From Oceanococcus sp041619555 (GTDB lineage Bacteria > Pseudomonadota > Gammaproteobacteria > Nevskiales > Oceanococcaceae), in the NCBI GenBank assembly GCA_041619555.1, contig JBFKDQ010000001.1, forward strand, positions 1 to 64,000: DNA of 64,000 nt. Reading direction: 5' to 3'. Both the position numbers and the translations under genes were made by a program. The notes below the pieces were generated by a model, which saw only the letters and a list, made by a program, of their open reading frames with translations, ran no database searches and was not told the DNA's origin. Of this stretch, positions 8,656 through 17,963 are shown piece by piece (the stretch's first letter is position 1; every line of letters starts with the position of its first letter).

Positions 8656-10971
8656 CTAGTTGAGGCTGGGGCGCCGCCGCTCGGTCGGACTGGCGGACAC
8701 GCCGGCAAACTGGGCCTTGAACGGCGCCTCGGCCTGCAGCCAGGCCTCTAGTTCCGACAGTTTCAGCGCGCTGCCGAAATATTCACCGCTGGCCAGGTCC
8801 ACGCCCAGCGATAACAGACGCTTGAGATCCGCCTGCTTGCGCACGCCATCGCCGCGCAGGCGCGCGCCGAGCACCTGGGCGGACGACACCAGCCCGAGGA
8901 TCATCGCATCCGACGCCGGACCATGAGATTGCACCAGCACCGCGCTCAAGCTGGCGCTGCGCGCCTGCAGCCCGGCCGCGTGGGTCACCAGCCGCGCGCC
9001 GGCCGCAAATTCCACCGCATGCAGGCCGAGGCCCGCTTCGACCAGATTGGCCACCTGCTGGTGCACCGAGGGCAGCATCCAGATCGCATCCGTCACCTCC
9101 AGCATGGGCTGAAACGGCAGACGTGACAGCGCGCGTGGAAATGCCTTGACGAAGGCCGACGACTGCAGCTCTTCCGCATCCACCGGGATCCAGATCATCC
9201 AGCCCTGCGGCAGGCTGAAGCGACTGAGCTGCTTCAGTCGCCACTGGTTCAGCTGACCTTCAAGATGCACGCGACGCGCCAGACGCCGCAGTTCTTCATC
9301 ACCGATCTGCGGCATGCCCTGCGGCTGCCAGGTCAGCAAGGCACGTGCGCCGCAGGCCTTGCGCTGCTTCAAATCCACCACCGGCTCGAGCCGCAGATCC
9401 AGCGCATCATTGGCGATCGCGGCCTCCAGACTCAAGGCCAGGGAAACCCGCTCGGCCGCCCGTTCCTCGACCACGAAGAGCTGCGCCGAATCATGCCGGG
9501 CCTGCTCCAGGCCGTGGCGGGCATCGGCCAGCACATCGACAAGATCGTGATACACCCGCAAATCCGGCAGCACTGTCATGTACACCGGCAGATCCAGCTG
9601 CTCGCCTTCCAGTTTGTACGGGCGACTGAGCATTTCCCAGGCACGCCGGGCGATTTCCAGCACCTCCTCCCGATCATTGACCTGGCTGAGCAGCATCACA
9701 TAGCCGCCGCCGGCGCTGCGCGCCAGGTCCAGCGGCCAGTCACACACGGCTTTGAGGCGATCAACCACCGCATATTGCAAGCGCTCATACAGCACCCGAC
9801 CATGCCGGGACGCCGCAGTCCGGGTGTCATCCAGGCGCACATAGATGGCCGCGACCAGAGGCCCTCCTCCACCCGCATGCCGCCGCAATTCCTGTTCGAC
9901 CAGGGCCTCCCCCAGCGCCGCGCCGGGCAGACCGGTGACCGGATCCTGCAGGCTGGTGGCCGCCAGAGCCGGATCTTCCGCGCCCGGATTCAGCGTGCAG
10001 ATCAGGGCCAGCACTTCCCCTTTCGCCGACCGCAGCACCAGCGGCTGCACCGCCACCTCGCGCACCACCTTGACCGCCTTCACGGCAATCTGGATGCGCT
10101 CGACGTAGCCCGCCCCGCGCATGCGGGTGGTGACATCAAGATAGTCCGGTTCCAGCCCCAGCACCTTGCCGATTTCATTGCCCAGCACCTGATGGCGGCG
10201 TTTGTCGAGCAACCGTACCGCGGCCGCATTGACCGCTTGAATCCGGCCATCACCATCGGCAATCAGCAGGGGCTGGCTGGTGTCCTGGATCAGCGCCGGG
10301 GTGATCGTGCCGCTGATCCGACGAGGTCCGGGACGTTGCCAGAGCTCCGCAGTCAGGACCAGAAACGCCAAGGTCTGCAACGGCAAGCCCCAGGGCTCCA
10401 CCGCATAGCCCGAAAAGGACAGGCCATCAATGCCCCAGCCCAGCCCCAGGCCGAACAGCACGACCAGCCAGAGCAGCACCCGTTGACGCTGCTGCGGCCG
10501 CCCTCGGCGCAAACTCTGCAACAGGGCATCAACCAGCGCGGCCAGGCCGAGCACCCCGGCCCAGACCAGCAGGTACCAGGCATTCTCCGCCGCCTGGACG
10601 ATCCGCAAAGACTGCGCCGCGCCGGGACTCAGTTCGATGTACACCCAGTAGCTCAGTCCCAGCGCAAGAATTGCCAGGCAGGCATTGAGAAACAGCAGAA
10701 GCTGCCGCAGCAGTCCGATGTTCGCCATCGCAATCCCCAACGGCAGCCACAGGGCCGGCGCGATCGCCCAGGCAAACCACCACACCGGCAGCAGGCGTTC
10801 ATGCCCCTTGAGCAGCAGGCTCATGGTCAGGGCGGCCAGACCAAGCGCCACTCCGAGCAGGATCGCCCAGGTCCCGGCGCGTGAATGCAGGGCGCGCAGG
10901 CCCAGGACGAAAGCAGCGCAGAAATTCAGCCCCGCGCAGATCTGCAACAGCAGTGAGAAACTGAATTCCAT
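8656..10971 (-). CDS. Membrane PAS-GGDEF-EAL protein with degenerate active sites
   Basis: A 771-residue signalling protein. Residues about 1-220 hold seven or eight hydrophobic helices, followed by a PAS domain (TPALIQDTSQPLLIADGDG), a GGDEF-type domain and an EAL-type domain reaching to about residue 760. The GGDEF site reads SAGGGYVMLL, lacking the acidic pair, and the EAL site reads ARALLTW in place of EALLRW, so neither diguanylate cyclase nor phosphodiesterase activity is expected. Proteins of this sort usually act as cyclic-di-GMP receptors or scaffolds (LapD and FimX are known examples). It starts 9 bases after glpK ends, so the two are very probably co-transcribed, an unusual pairing. 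A large open frame on the opposite strand is a shadow. Confidence 0.88.
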   Translation of the reverse strand: MEFSFSLLLQICAGLNFCAAFVLGLRALHSRAGTWAILLGVALGLAALTMSLLLKGHERLLPVWWFAWAIAPALWLPLGIAMANIGLLRQLLLFLNACLAILALGLSYWVYIELSPGAAQSLRIVQAAENAWYLLVWAGVLGLAALVDALLQSLRRGRPQQRQRVLLWLVVLFGLGLGWGIDGLSFSGYAVEPWGLPLQTLAFLVLTAELWQRPGPRRISGTITPALIQDTSQPLLIADGDGRIQAVNAAAVRLLDKRRHQVLGNEIGKVLGLEPDYLDVTTRMRGAGYVERIQIAVKAVKVVREVAVQPLVLRSAKGEVLALICTLNPGAEDPALAATSLQDPVTGLPGAALGEALVEQELRRHAGGGGPLVAAIYVRLDDTRTAASRHGRVLYERLQYAVVDRLKAVCDWPLDLARSAGGGYVMLLSQVNDREEVLEIARRAWEMLSRPYKLEGEQLDLPVYMTVLPDLRVYHDLVDVLADARHGLEQARHDSAQLFVVEERAAERVSLALSLEAAIANDALDLRLEPVVDLKQRKACGARALLTWQPQGMPQIGDEELRRLARRVHLEGQLNQWRLKQLSRFSLPQGWMIWIPVDAEELQSSAFVKAFPRALSRLPFQPMLEVTDAIWMLPSVHQQVANLVEAGLGLHAVEFAAGARLVTHAAGLQARSASLSAVLVQSHGPASDAMILGLVSSAQVLGARLRGDGVRKQADLKRLLSLGVDLASGEYFGSALKLSELEAWLQAEAPFKAQFAGVSASPTERRRPSLN

Positions 10972-10980
10972 GCGCCGGCC

Positions 10981-12465
10981 CTAGTTCCGGTTCAGGACGC
11001 GTTCGACGGCATCTTTCCAGCCTGCATAGCGGGCCGTCATCTTGGATTCCTCGCGCCCAGGCTCAAACCGCGCCTGGCGTTTCCAGCAAGCCGTGATTTC
11101 ATCCAGATTCCGGTACATGCCCACCTGCAGGCCGGCGAAATAGGCCACGCCCAGGGCGGTGGTCTCCAGCACTTCAGGCCGCTCGATCGGAATCCGCAAG
11201 GTGTCGGCCAGGTACTGCACCAGCCAGTCATTCGCCACCATTCCGCCATCCACCCGCAAGGTTTGCGGTGGCGAGGCATCCTCGGCCATGGCATTGAGCA
11301 GATCCTTGGTCTGATAGCACACCGACTCCAGCGCCGCCCGGGCAATTTCGGCGAATCCGCTGGCGCGGGTCAGACCGATCAGGGCGCCACGTGCATCCGG
11401 ATCCCAGTACGGCGCGCCAAGGCCGGTGAATGCGGGCACCAGATAGACGCCACCGGTCGACTCGACACTCTTGGCCAGTTTCTCGGTATCCGCGGCGTGA
11501 CCGATCAAACGCAGGCTGTCGCGCAACCACTGCACGGCGGCGCCGGCAACAAAGATGCTTCCCTCCAGCGCATACACCGGCTTGCCGTTCAGGCGGTAGG
11601 CCACCGTGGTCAGCAGGCGATTGTGCGAGCGGACAAAATTCTCGCCGACATTGAGCATCACGAAACAGCCGGTGCCATAGGTGCTCTTGACCATCCCGGG
11701 CGCAAAACAGGCCTGTCCCACGGTGGCGGCCTGCTGATCTCCGAGCACCGCGCCGATCGGTATCTCGGCGCCGAAATGGCTCGCTTCGATGCAGCCGAAA
11801 TCATCCGCCGAATCGAGTACTTGGGGCAGCAATGCCGCAGGCACATTGAAAAAGGCCAGCAATTCCTCGTCCCACTGCTGGCTGCGCACATTGAACAGCA
11901 AGGTGCGCGAAGCATTGGTCGCGTCGGTCACATGGCGCCGACCGCCGGTCAGTTTCCAGGTCAACCAGGAATCGATGGTGCCGAACGCCAGTTCTCCGGC
12001 CTCCGCCCGCTCCCTGGCGCCCGGCACATGGTCCAGCAGCCAGGCGATCTTTGTGGCAGAGAAATAGGGATCGAGCAACAGGCCGGTGCGCTCGGCCAGC
12101 CAGGTGTCACGTCCCTCGCGTTGCAATTGCTGACAGACGCTGCTGGTGCGGCGGTCCTGCCAGACGATCGCGTTGGCGATGGGTTCGCCGCTCTGACGGT
12201 CCCAGATCACCGTGGTTTCGCGCTGATTGGTGATCCCGCAGGCGGCAATCTCACCGGCCTGAATGCCGGCGCTCGACAGGGCTTGCCGGCACACCTCCAG
12301 GGTGTCCTGCCAGATCCCTTCGGCATCGTGCTCGACCCAGCCCGGATGGGGATAATGCTGTTCGAATTCCTTCTGCCCGATCCCGCAGCGGCGGGCCTCC
12401 CGGTCAAACACGATGGCACGCGTGCTGGTGGTGCCCTGATCAATTGCCAACAGATACTCTGCCAT
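10981..12465 (-). CDS. glpK: Glycerol kinase
   Basis: FGGY-family kinase that phosphorylates glycerol to sn-glycerol 3-phosphate. The 494-residue product has the family length and motifs: LAIDQGTTSTRAIVFD at the N-terminus (phosphate 1 motif), GWVEHDAEGIW, the substrate loop with NQRETTVIWDRQSGEP, DQQAATVGQACF, KSTYGTGCF and the adenosine motif region LRVDGGMVANDWLVQYLAD. No glpF, glpD or glpR is adjacent; instead the downstream neighbour is the PAS-GGDEF-EAL protein. The 137-base gap to the divergent DUF547 gene must hold its promoter, but I see no convincing hexamers there. Start ATG at 12465 is preceded by AAGGGAGAC, a good ribosome-binding site. Confidence 0.97.
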   Translation of the reverse strand: MAEYLLAIDQGTTSTRAIVFDREARRCGIGQKEFEQHYPHPGWVEHDAEGIWQDTLEVCRQALSSAGIQAGEIAACGITNQRETTVIWDRQSGEPIANAIVWQDRRTSSVCQQLQREGRDTWLAERTGLLLDPYFSATKIAWLLDHVPGARERAEAGELAFGTIDSWLTWKLTGGRRHVTDATNASRTLLFNVRSQQWDEELLAFFNVPAALLPQVLDSADDFGCIEASHFGAEIPIGAVLGDQQAATVGQACFAPGMVKSTYGTGCFVMLNVGENFVRSHNRLLTTVAYRLNGKPVYALEGSIFVAGAAVQWLRDSLRLIGHAADTEKLAKSVESTGGVYLVPAFTGLGAPYWDPDARGALIGLTRASGFAEIARAALESVCYQTKDLLNAMAEDASPPQTLRVDGGMVANDWLVQYLADTLRIPIERPEVLETTALGVAYFAGLQVGMYRNLDEITACWKRQARFEPGREESKMTARYAGWKDAVERVLNRN

Positions 12466-12602
12466 GGTGTCTCCCTTGCCAGTTCTTCCCGCTCAGGCGG
12501 CAAGCATGCCAAAGCCATACGCAGATGGAAAACCGTAGCCAAAGCGTACACTCTTGGCGCAGGTCCTGCGGATCTCAAATCCCCTCACCCCCGGCCACAA
12601 CC

Positions 12603-13409
12603 ATGCTCAAGAACTTCCTGATCAAGCTGCTTCTCTTGCTGCCTCTGGCCGTGCAGGCCGCCCCCAAGGCCGAAGCCTGGCCCTACTGGCAGGCGCATGA
12701 TGCCGACAGCACGCGGGACCTTGATCACCGCGCCTGGACCGACTTCCTGGGCCGCAATCTGGACAGCCGCAGCAGCCCCCACCTCCTCGCCTACGGACGG
12801 GTCAACGACGGCGACCGGGCGCTGCTGGATCGCTATTTGCTGCAGCTCCAGGCACTGCGCCCGCAGACCCTGAACCGCGCGCAGCAACAGGCCTACTGGA
12901 TCAATCTCTACAATGCCGCGACCGTACAGCTCATCCTGCAGAACTTTCCGGTCAAGAGCATCACCAAGATTCGCTCCGGATTCTTCAGCTTCGGCCCCTG
13001 GGACAGGAAACTGCTGCAGGTTGATAAACAGGCCCTGAGCCTGAATGACATCGAGCACCGCATCCTGCGACCGCTGTTTCGCGACCCGCGCATCCACTAC
13101 GCGCTGAACTGCGCCTCGCTGGGCTGCCCTGATCTCTCACCGGTCGCCTACACCGCCGCGGCACTCGAACAGATGCTGGAACAGGGCGCGACCGATTTCA
13201 TCAACCACCCCCGCGGCGTCAGCATCCGCGACGGGCGACTGATCGTCTCCAGCATCTATGACTGGTTCAGCGCAGACTTCGGCGGCAACGAGACCGGTGT
13301 CCTGCAGCATCTGCGCAAGTATGCGGATGCGGAACTCAAACAGCGCCTCGCTCGTGTTACCCAGATCGATGACTACCACTATGACTGGGGGCTCAATCTT
13401 GCGCCCTGA
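12603..13409 (+). CDS. Exported DUF547 protein
   Basis: Encodes 268 residues with a signal peptide ending near AVQAAP (residue 20). The DUF547 domain is recognisable by QQQAYWINLYNAATVQLILQ, NFPVKSI and the highly conserved RDPRIHYALNCASLGCPDLS, whose two cysteines and histidine are typical of the family. DUF547 proteins are common in proteobacterial periplasms and related domains occur in plant proteins; no biochemical function is established. The open frame extends upstream to 12444, but the signal peptide fixes the start at the ATG at 12603. A small secreted protein follows 7 bases later and is probably co-transcribed. Confidence 0.88.
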   Translation: MLKNFLIKLLLLLPLAVQAAPKAEAWPYWQAHDADSTRDLDHRAWTDFLGRNLDSRSSPHLLAYGRVNDGDRALLDRYLLQLQALRPQTLNRAQQQAYWINLYNAATVQLILQNFPVKSITKIRSGFFSFGPWDRKLLQVDKQALSLNDIEHRILRPLFRDPRIHYALNCASLGCPDLSPVAYTAAALEQMLEQGATDFINHPRGVSIRDGRLIVSSIYDWFSADFGGNETGVLQHLRKYADAELKQRLARVTQIDDYHYDWGLNLAP

Positions 13410-13416
13410 ATTCGCC

Positions 13417-13716
13417 ATGCAGAAACTGTTTAGCCTGCTTTCCCTGACGCTGTGCGCCACCCAACTGGGTGCCCAGGCCGGCGATCAGCCGTTCGAGGAT
13501 GTCGACATCATCCGGCTGGAAACCGAACAGCCGAAGCACACCGGACTTGGCATTGGCTGGCGCTGCGATGCGCTGGTGATCGACAAGGCGGCGCGCTACC
13601 GGCCAGGCCATTGCCAGACCGAAGAAGCCGAGGATGTCACCGAACTGACGCTGGAGCAGGTCGAACCGGGCGAAAAACGCGTGGCCCCCAAACGCCAGAA
13701 CCGGCTCGTCTACTAA
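13417..13716 (+). CDS. Small secreted protein of unknown function
   Basis: I do not recognise this 99-residue protein. It has a clear signal peptide (MQKLFSLLSLTLCATQLGAQ, cleavage about residue 22), then an acidic mature part with two cysteines (WRCDALVID and GHCQTEEA), which could form one disulfide, and a basic end KRVAPKRQNRLVY. It begins 7 bases after the DUF547 gene, so it may be that protein's partner or simply share its transcript. The start was chosen because the signal peptide begins at this ATG; the open frame upstream overlaps the DUF547 gene and has no coding look. No homology claim is made. Confidence 0.65.
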   Translation: MQKLFSLLSLTLCATQLGAQAGDQPFEDVDIIRLETEQPKHTGLGIGWRCDALVIDKAARYRPGHCQTEEAEDVTELTLEQVEPGEKRVAPKRQNRLVY

Positions 13717-13791
13717 GGAAGCTCGGCGGCGACTTTTCTTGCCTGCCGCATTCAGGCATCGTGCGCGTTCACTTCACGATTGGCCAGATCC

Positions 13792-14853
13792 ATGCGCATT
13801 GATCGCAGCAAACCCGTTCTGGTGACCGGTGGCAACGGCTACATCGCCTCCTGGATCGTCAGGTATCTGCTCGAAGAAGGCCTGCAGGTACACGCCACGG
13901 TGCGCGACCCGTCCAAGCAGGCCAAGGTCGGCCACCTCCAGACGCTGGCCGATGCCTTTCCCGGCAAACTGCAGCTGTTTGCCGCCGATCTGTTGCAGCC
14001 CGGTGCTTTCGATGCGGCCATGCAGGGCTGCGAACTCGTCATGCACACCGCTTCCCCCTTTGTCGTCAAGGGCATCAGCGATCCCGCCGAACAACTGGTC
14101 AAACCTGCGGTGGAGGGCACCCGCAATGTGCTGGAAGCGGCTGGACGCATCGCCTCGGTCAAGCGCGTGGTGCTGACCTCCAGCGTTGCCGCGATCTATG
14201 GCGACGCCGCCGACATCGAACTGATCGATGGTCCGGCCTTCACCGAAGCGCACTGGAACACCACCAGCAGCGTCGACCATCAGCCCTACAGCTACTCGAA
14301 ACTCGCCGCCGAACGCTGCGCCTGGGAGATTGCCACAGCGCAGTCACGCTGGGATCTGGTGACGATCAACCCCAGCCTGGTGATGGGGCCCTCGCTCACC
14401 CAAGGCAGCGATTCCACCAGCCTCAGCACGATCCGCGAACTGGCCGACGGCACCCTGGCCAGCGGGGTGCCGGACATGCATTTCGGCATGGTCGATGTGC
14501 GCGATGTGGCCAGGGCCCATCTCAAGGCCGGCTTCAAGCCCGAGGCCCAAGGCCGCCATATCACCAGCGCCGGCTCGATGAGCCTGATGCAGATGGCGCG
14601 CACGCTGCGCCAGCATTTTGGCGCGGGCTACCGCTTTCCGAAAATGGTCGCGCCCAAGTTCCTGGTCTGGCTCATCGCCCCCCTGCAGGGCTACTCGCGC
14701 AAGTTCATCGCCCGCAACGTGGGCTATCGCCTGCAGTTCGACAACCGCCATACCTGCCGCGCCCTGGACATGGAATTTCGGGACCCCGCGCAGACCCTGA
14801 TCGAGCATTTCCAGCAGATGATCGACGATGGCATCGTGCCGGCGCCGCGCTGA
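13792..14853 (+). CDS. Extended SDR reductase, dihydroflavonol-4-reductase-like
   Basis: An NAD(P)-dependent oxidoreductase of 353 residues. The Rossmann glycine motif VTGGNGYIASWIV is at the N-terminus, a catalytic YSYSK (Tyr-x-x-x-Lys) follows in PYSYSKLAAE, and an upstream serine lies in VLTSSVAAIYGDA. The order matches the dihydroflavonol reductase / cinnamoyl-CoA reductase branch of extended short-chain dehydrogenases, whose bacterial members reduce aldehydes or ketones of unknown identity. The substrate here cannot be told. The frame is open from a TTG at 13780, but the ATG at 13792 is the better start. It precedes the TonB receptor by 125 bases on the same strand, without evidence of joint function. 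Confidence 0.87.
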   Translation: MRIDRSKPVLVTGGNGYIASWIVRYLLEEGLQVHATVRDPSKQAKVGHLQTLADAFPGKLQLFAADLLQPGAFDAAMQGCELVMHTASPFVVKGISDPAEQLVKPAVEGTRNVLEAAGRIASVKRVVLTSSVAAIYGDAADIELIDGPAFTEAHWNTTSSVDHQPYSYSKLAAERCAWEIATAQSRWDLVTINPSLVMGPSLTQGSDSTSLSTIRELADGTLASGVPDMHFGMVDVRDVARAHLKAGFKPEAQGRHITSAGSMSLMQMARTLRQHFGAGYRFPKMVAPKFLVWLIAPLQGYSRKFIARNVGYRLQFDNRHTCRALDMEFRDPAQTLIEHFQQMIDDGIVPAPR

Positions 14854-14978
14854 TTCGCCCACCCCGGGCTTTCACAATCTCGGAATCTGGGCTAAACCTA
14901 TCGTCTTTGGCGCCTTGCCCGGGGCATGCGCCGATCACGCACGGCCCATTTTGGAGCCGGCCACGCCAGGGGAAACAC

Positions 14979-17915
14979 ATGCGCAAGTTCACCGGAGCGG
15001 TTGCCGCCGGCAGCCTCATCTTGGCCACATCACTGAGCCTGGCTCAGACCGTCGATCCCGATGACGACTCGGCTGACCTGGAACTCATCACCCTGCCTGC
15101 AGCGGAGCAGTCCGTCACCGAGCCCAGCGTCCGCCTTGAGGCGATCACGGTCACCGGCTCGCGCATCCGCAAAACCGCGATGGAAGAGGAAAATCCCATC
15201 CTCAGCATCAGCGCCAAGGATCTCGCCGCCGCCGGGGTGACCTCCATCGGCGACATCATGCAACGCCTGTCGGTGGCCGGTTCCTCGCTGAACACCAAAT
15301 TCAATTCGGCAGGCAATTTCGGCTTTCCGGCAGATGGCGGCGGCGTCGGCTCCGGCTCGACCACGGTGTCCCTGCGCAATCTCGGCGCCAAACGCGTGCT
15401 GGTCCTGGTCGATGGCCTGCGCTGGGTGAACGAATCCTCCGCTTCCGGCGTGTCCGCCGCGGTCGATCTCAATACGATTCCGTTCAGCGCGGTGGAGCGT
15501 GTCGAAGTCCTGACGGACGGCGCCTCTGCGCTGTACGGCTCGGATGCCATCGCCGGCGTGGTCAATATCATCACCAAGACCGCGCAGGACACACTGGACC
15601 TGAATCTGTACGTGGGCGACCACGCCACCGGGGACGGACTGACCACAACCCTGAATGCCAGCTTGGGCGGCAGCGGCAGCAAGTACCGCTACTTTGCCGA
15701 TTTGAGCCATTACGATCAGAACGCAATTTCGTCGGCCAATTTCGCCCGCGCCAAGGAACCGCGACCTGGCACCGGCCTGGATTTCGGCAGTTCGGCCACC
15801 CCCTTCACCCGCAGCGTGTTCTTCAACGATGATGAGGCCGATGGCCTGTGTCCCAATGTCGACACCGATGGCGATGGTGTCGCCGACCGGCCGCTGTGCA
15901 ATATCACCGCCAATGGCATCGCCCCGGCTTCCGGCGTGCAGAACTTTCCCGAGGGTTTTCACGGTTTCACCAATGCCGACCGCTACAACTACGCGCCGGA
16001 AAACCTGTTGCTGACGCCGTCGGAACGCCTGGCCGGCTTTTTTCAGGGGCAATACGATCTTGACCACCACACCAGCGCGTATCTGCGGGTGCTGATGCAA
16101 CAGCGCGACTCGCGCAATCGCGCCGCGCCGGAACCCATTTTCATCGGCCCAGGCACCGGTTCCGGCGGTCTTGCCGACACCGTCGGCGTCGATGTCAGCA
16201 ATCCGTTCAATCCTTTTGGCATCACCCTGGACCCGAACGACAATCTCGATTTCCTCGGCCGTCGGCCGGTGGAAGGGGGACCACGAATCTTCAGCCAGCA
16301 GGTCGATACCTTCTACCTCGCCACCGGCCTGTCCGGTGACTACTATGGCTTCAGCCAGCCGCTGTTCTGGGATCTGAACCTGGTCCAGGCCAGCAATGAT
16401 GCCCGCCAGACCGTGCAGGGCACCTACAACATCGCCCACATCGCCCGCGCCCTGGGGCCGGTGGACGACTGCAGCGACGCCTGCGTGCCGCTGAACTTTT
16501 TCGGCGGGCCAGGCAGCATCACCCCGGCCATGCTGGACTACATCAGCTTCGTCGAGGTGGATCGCAGCGAACAAGCCCTGATGCTGGCCTCGTTCAATGT
16601 CTCCGGCGTCTTGCTGGATCTGCCGGCGGGCCCGGCCAGCTTTGCCTCCGGCCTGGAATACCGCGATGTCGAAGGCCGCTACCAGCCCGACGATGTGGTC
16701 ATCCGCGGCGAATCCAATGGCGTACCCTCCCTGCCGACCAGCGGCAGTTACAGCGTCAGCGAGGCCTATCTGGAACTCAGCCTGCCGCTGCTGCGCGATG
16801 CCCGCGCGGCACAGGCCCTGGATCTGAGCCTGGCCAGCCGCCTGTCACGCTATTCGACCTTCGGCAGCACGGTGAACAGCAAGCTGGGCCTGCGCTGGGC
16901 GCTGTTTGACGGCCTCATTGCCCGCGGCACCTGGGCGCAGGGCTTCCGCGCCCCTTCGGTGGGCGAACTCTACGGCTCGCCGGCCCGCTTCGACGCCCAG
17001 CTCAGCGACCCCTGCTCCGAGCCCAGCGATCCGAGCATCGCCGCCAACTGCGAAGATCAGGGCGTGCCGCCGACCTATACCCAGCCCAATCCGCAGATTT
17101 CGGTCCGCACTGGCGGCAACCCAGGTTTGCAACCGGAAACCGCGGAAAGCCTGACCCTGGGGCTGGTCTACAGCCCCGACTGGGCGAATGACCTGCGCTG
17201 GTCGCGGCGGCTGGATTTCGAAATCACCTACTATGATCTCAAGGTCGATGATGCGATTCAGGCCGTGGACGCCCAGACCCAGCTGGATCGCTGCGCCGGC
17301 AGCAATGATCCGACCTTCTGCTCAGGAATCTCGCGCGGCCCGACCGGCGCCATCAACGGCTTCGACAATACCCTGCTGAATCTCGGCACGGTGGACACCC
17401 ACGGCCTGGATCTGATGATCGACTGGCAGGCGCCGGCGACGACGTTCGGTCAGTTCGGCGCCAGCTGGTCGGCCACCCGGGTCGGGCAATTCCGCTCGGT
17501 GTCCAAGGCCACGGGCCTTGCGGAACCGCGTGGCGTGGGCATCGAAGTGGCTGACAGCGGCATCCCGCGCTGGCGCTCGACCCTGCGTCTGAACTGGTCA
17601 CAGGGCGATCTTTCCGCCTCCTGGGCGATGCGCTATCTGTCCGAACTGCGCGAGAGCTGCGGCGATGTCATCGATTATCCCAGCTGCGGCGACCCGGCAA
17701 TGGACCGCAATACCTTGTCCGCCACGCTGTACCATGATCTGCAGGCGCAGTGGCAGGTGCCAGGCGCCCTTGACCTGAACCTGTCAGCAGGGATCAACAA
17801 TCTGCTGGACGAAGATCCACCGGTCTGCGTCAGCTGTTCACTCAACGGCTACGATGCCTCGCTTTACGACCTGCCCGGGCAAATGGCCTATTTCGCGGTC
17901 AAACTGCGCTATTGA
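14979..17915 (+). CDS. TonB-dependent outer-membrane receptor
   Basis: Encodes 978 residues from the ATG at 14979, which has an AGGGGAAA ribosome-binding site. Signal peptide to about residue 23 (LSLAQ), an acidic linker, then the plug domain opening with LEAITVTGSRIRK and containing RVLVLVDGLRW and ERVEVLTDGASALYGSDAIA, followed by a beta-barrel ending in the aromatic residue expected for outer-membrane insertion (MAYFAVKLRY). The type is common in Xanthomonadales. One predicted surface loop (15846-15890) carries an acidic DTDGDGVAD calcium-binding-style motif flanked by cysteines, and another loop region is rich in cysteines. Substrate unknown: neither the reductase upstream nor the convergent amidase identifies it. 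Confidence 0.93.
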   Translation: MRKFTGAVAAGSLILATSLSLAQTVDPDDDSADLELITLPAAEQSVTEPSVRLEAITVTGSRIRKTAMEEENPILSISAKDLAAAGVTSIGDIMQRLSVAGSSLNTKFNSAGNFGFPADGGGVGSGSTTVSLRNLGAKRVLVLVDGLRWVNESSASGVSAAVDLNTIPFSAVERVEVLTDGASALYGSDAIAGVVNIITKTAQDTLDLNLYVGDHATGDGLTTTLNASLGGSGSKYRYFADLSHYDQNAISSANFARAKEPRPGTGLDFGSSATPFTRSVFFNDDEADGLCPNVDTDGDGVADRPLCNITANGIAPASGVQNFPEGFHGFTNADRYNYAPENLLLTPSERLAGFFQGQYDLDHHTSAYLRVLMQQRDSRNRAAPEPIFIGPGTGSGGLADTVGVDVSNPFNPFGITLDPNDNLDFLGRRPVEGGPRIFSQQVDTFYLATGLSGDYYGFSQPLFWDLNLVQASNDARQTVQGTYNIAHIARALGPVDDCSDACVPLNFFGGPGSITPAMLDYISFVEVDRSEQALMLASFNVSGVLLDLPAGPASFASGLEYRDVEGRYQPDDVVIRGESNGVPSLPTSGSYSVSEAYLELSLPLLRDARAAQALDLSLASRLSRYSTFGSTVNSKLGLRWALFDGLIARGTWAQGFRAPSVGELYGSPARFDAQLSDPCSEPSDPSIAANCEDQGVPPTYTQPNPQISVRTGGNPGLQPETAESLTLGLVYSPDWANDLRWSRRLDFEITYYDLKVDDAIQAVDAQTQLDRCAGSNDPTFCSGISRGPTGAINGFDNTLLNLGTVDTHGLDLMIDWQAPATTFGQFGASWSATRVGQFRSVSKATGLAEPRGVGIEVADSGIPRWRSTLRLNWSQGDLSASWAMRYLSELRESCGDVIDYPSCGDPAMDRNTLSATLYHDLQAQWQVPGALDLNLSAGINNLLDEDPPVCVSCSLNGYDASLYDLPGQMAYFAVKLRY

Positions 17916-17929
17916 GTGCTTGATCGACC

Positions 17930-17963
17930 ATCACCGCGCTGACCGGACAGTCAGTGCGGTGAT
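17930..17963. terminator. Hairpin between convergent TonB receptor and amidase genes
   Basis: The arms ATCACCGCGCTGAC (17930-17943) and GTCAGTGCGGTGAT (17950-17963) pair over 14 positions with one G-U wobble around a six-base loop. It sits between two convergent genes and overlaps the last codons of the amidase. There is no U-tract on either strand, so it is not a classical intrinsic terminator; it may slow polymerase or protect 3' ends in both directions. Confidence 0.55.

Noticed and set aside
9265..10884. 539-codon plus-strand open frame opposite the PAS-GGDEF-EAL gene
   Set aside because: It lies entirely antisense to a gene with clear domains and has His/Gln/Arg-rich, low-complexity translation typical of high-GC shadows.
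11263..12621. 452-codon plus-strand open frame opposite glpK
   Set aside because: Fully antisense to glpK and without a ribosome-binding site.
15030..16574. 514-codon minus-strand open frame inside the TonB receptor
   Set aside because: Shadow of the receptor's reading frame; composition is atypical for a real protein.
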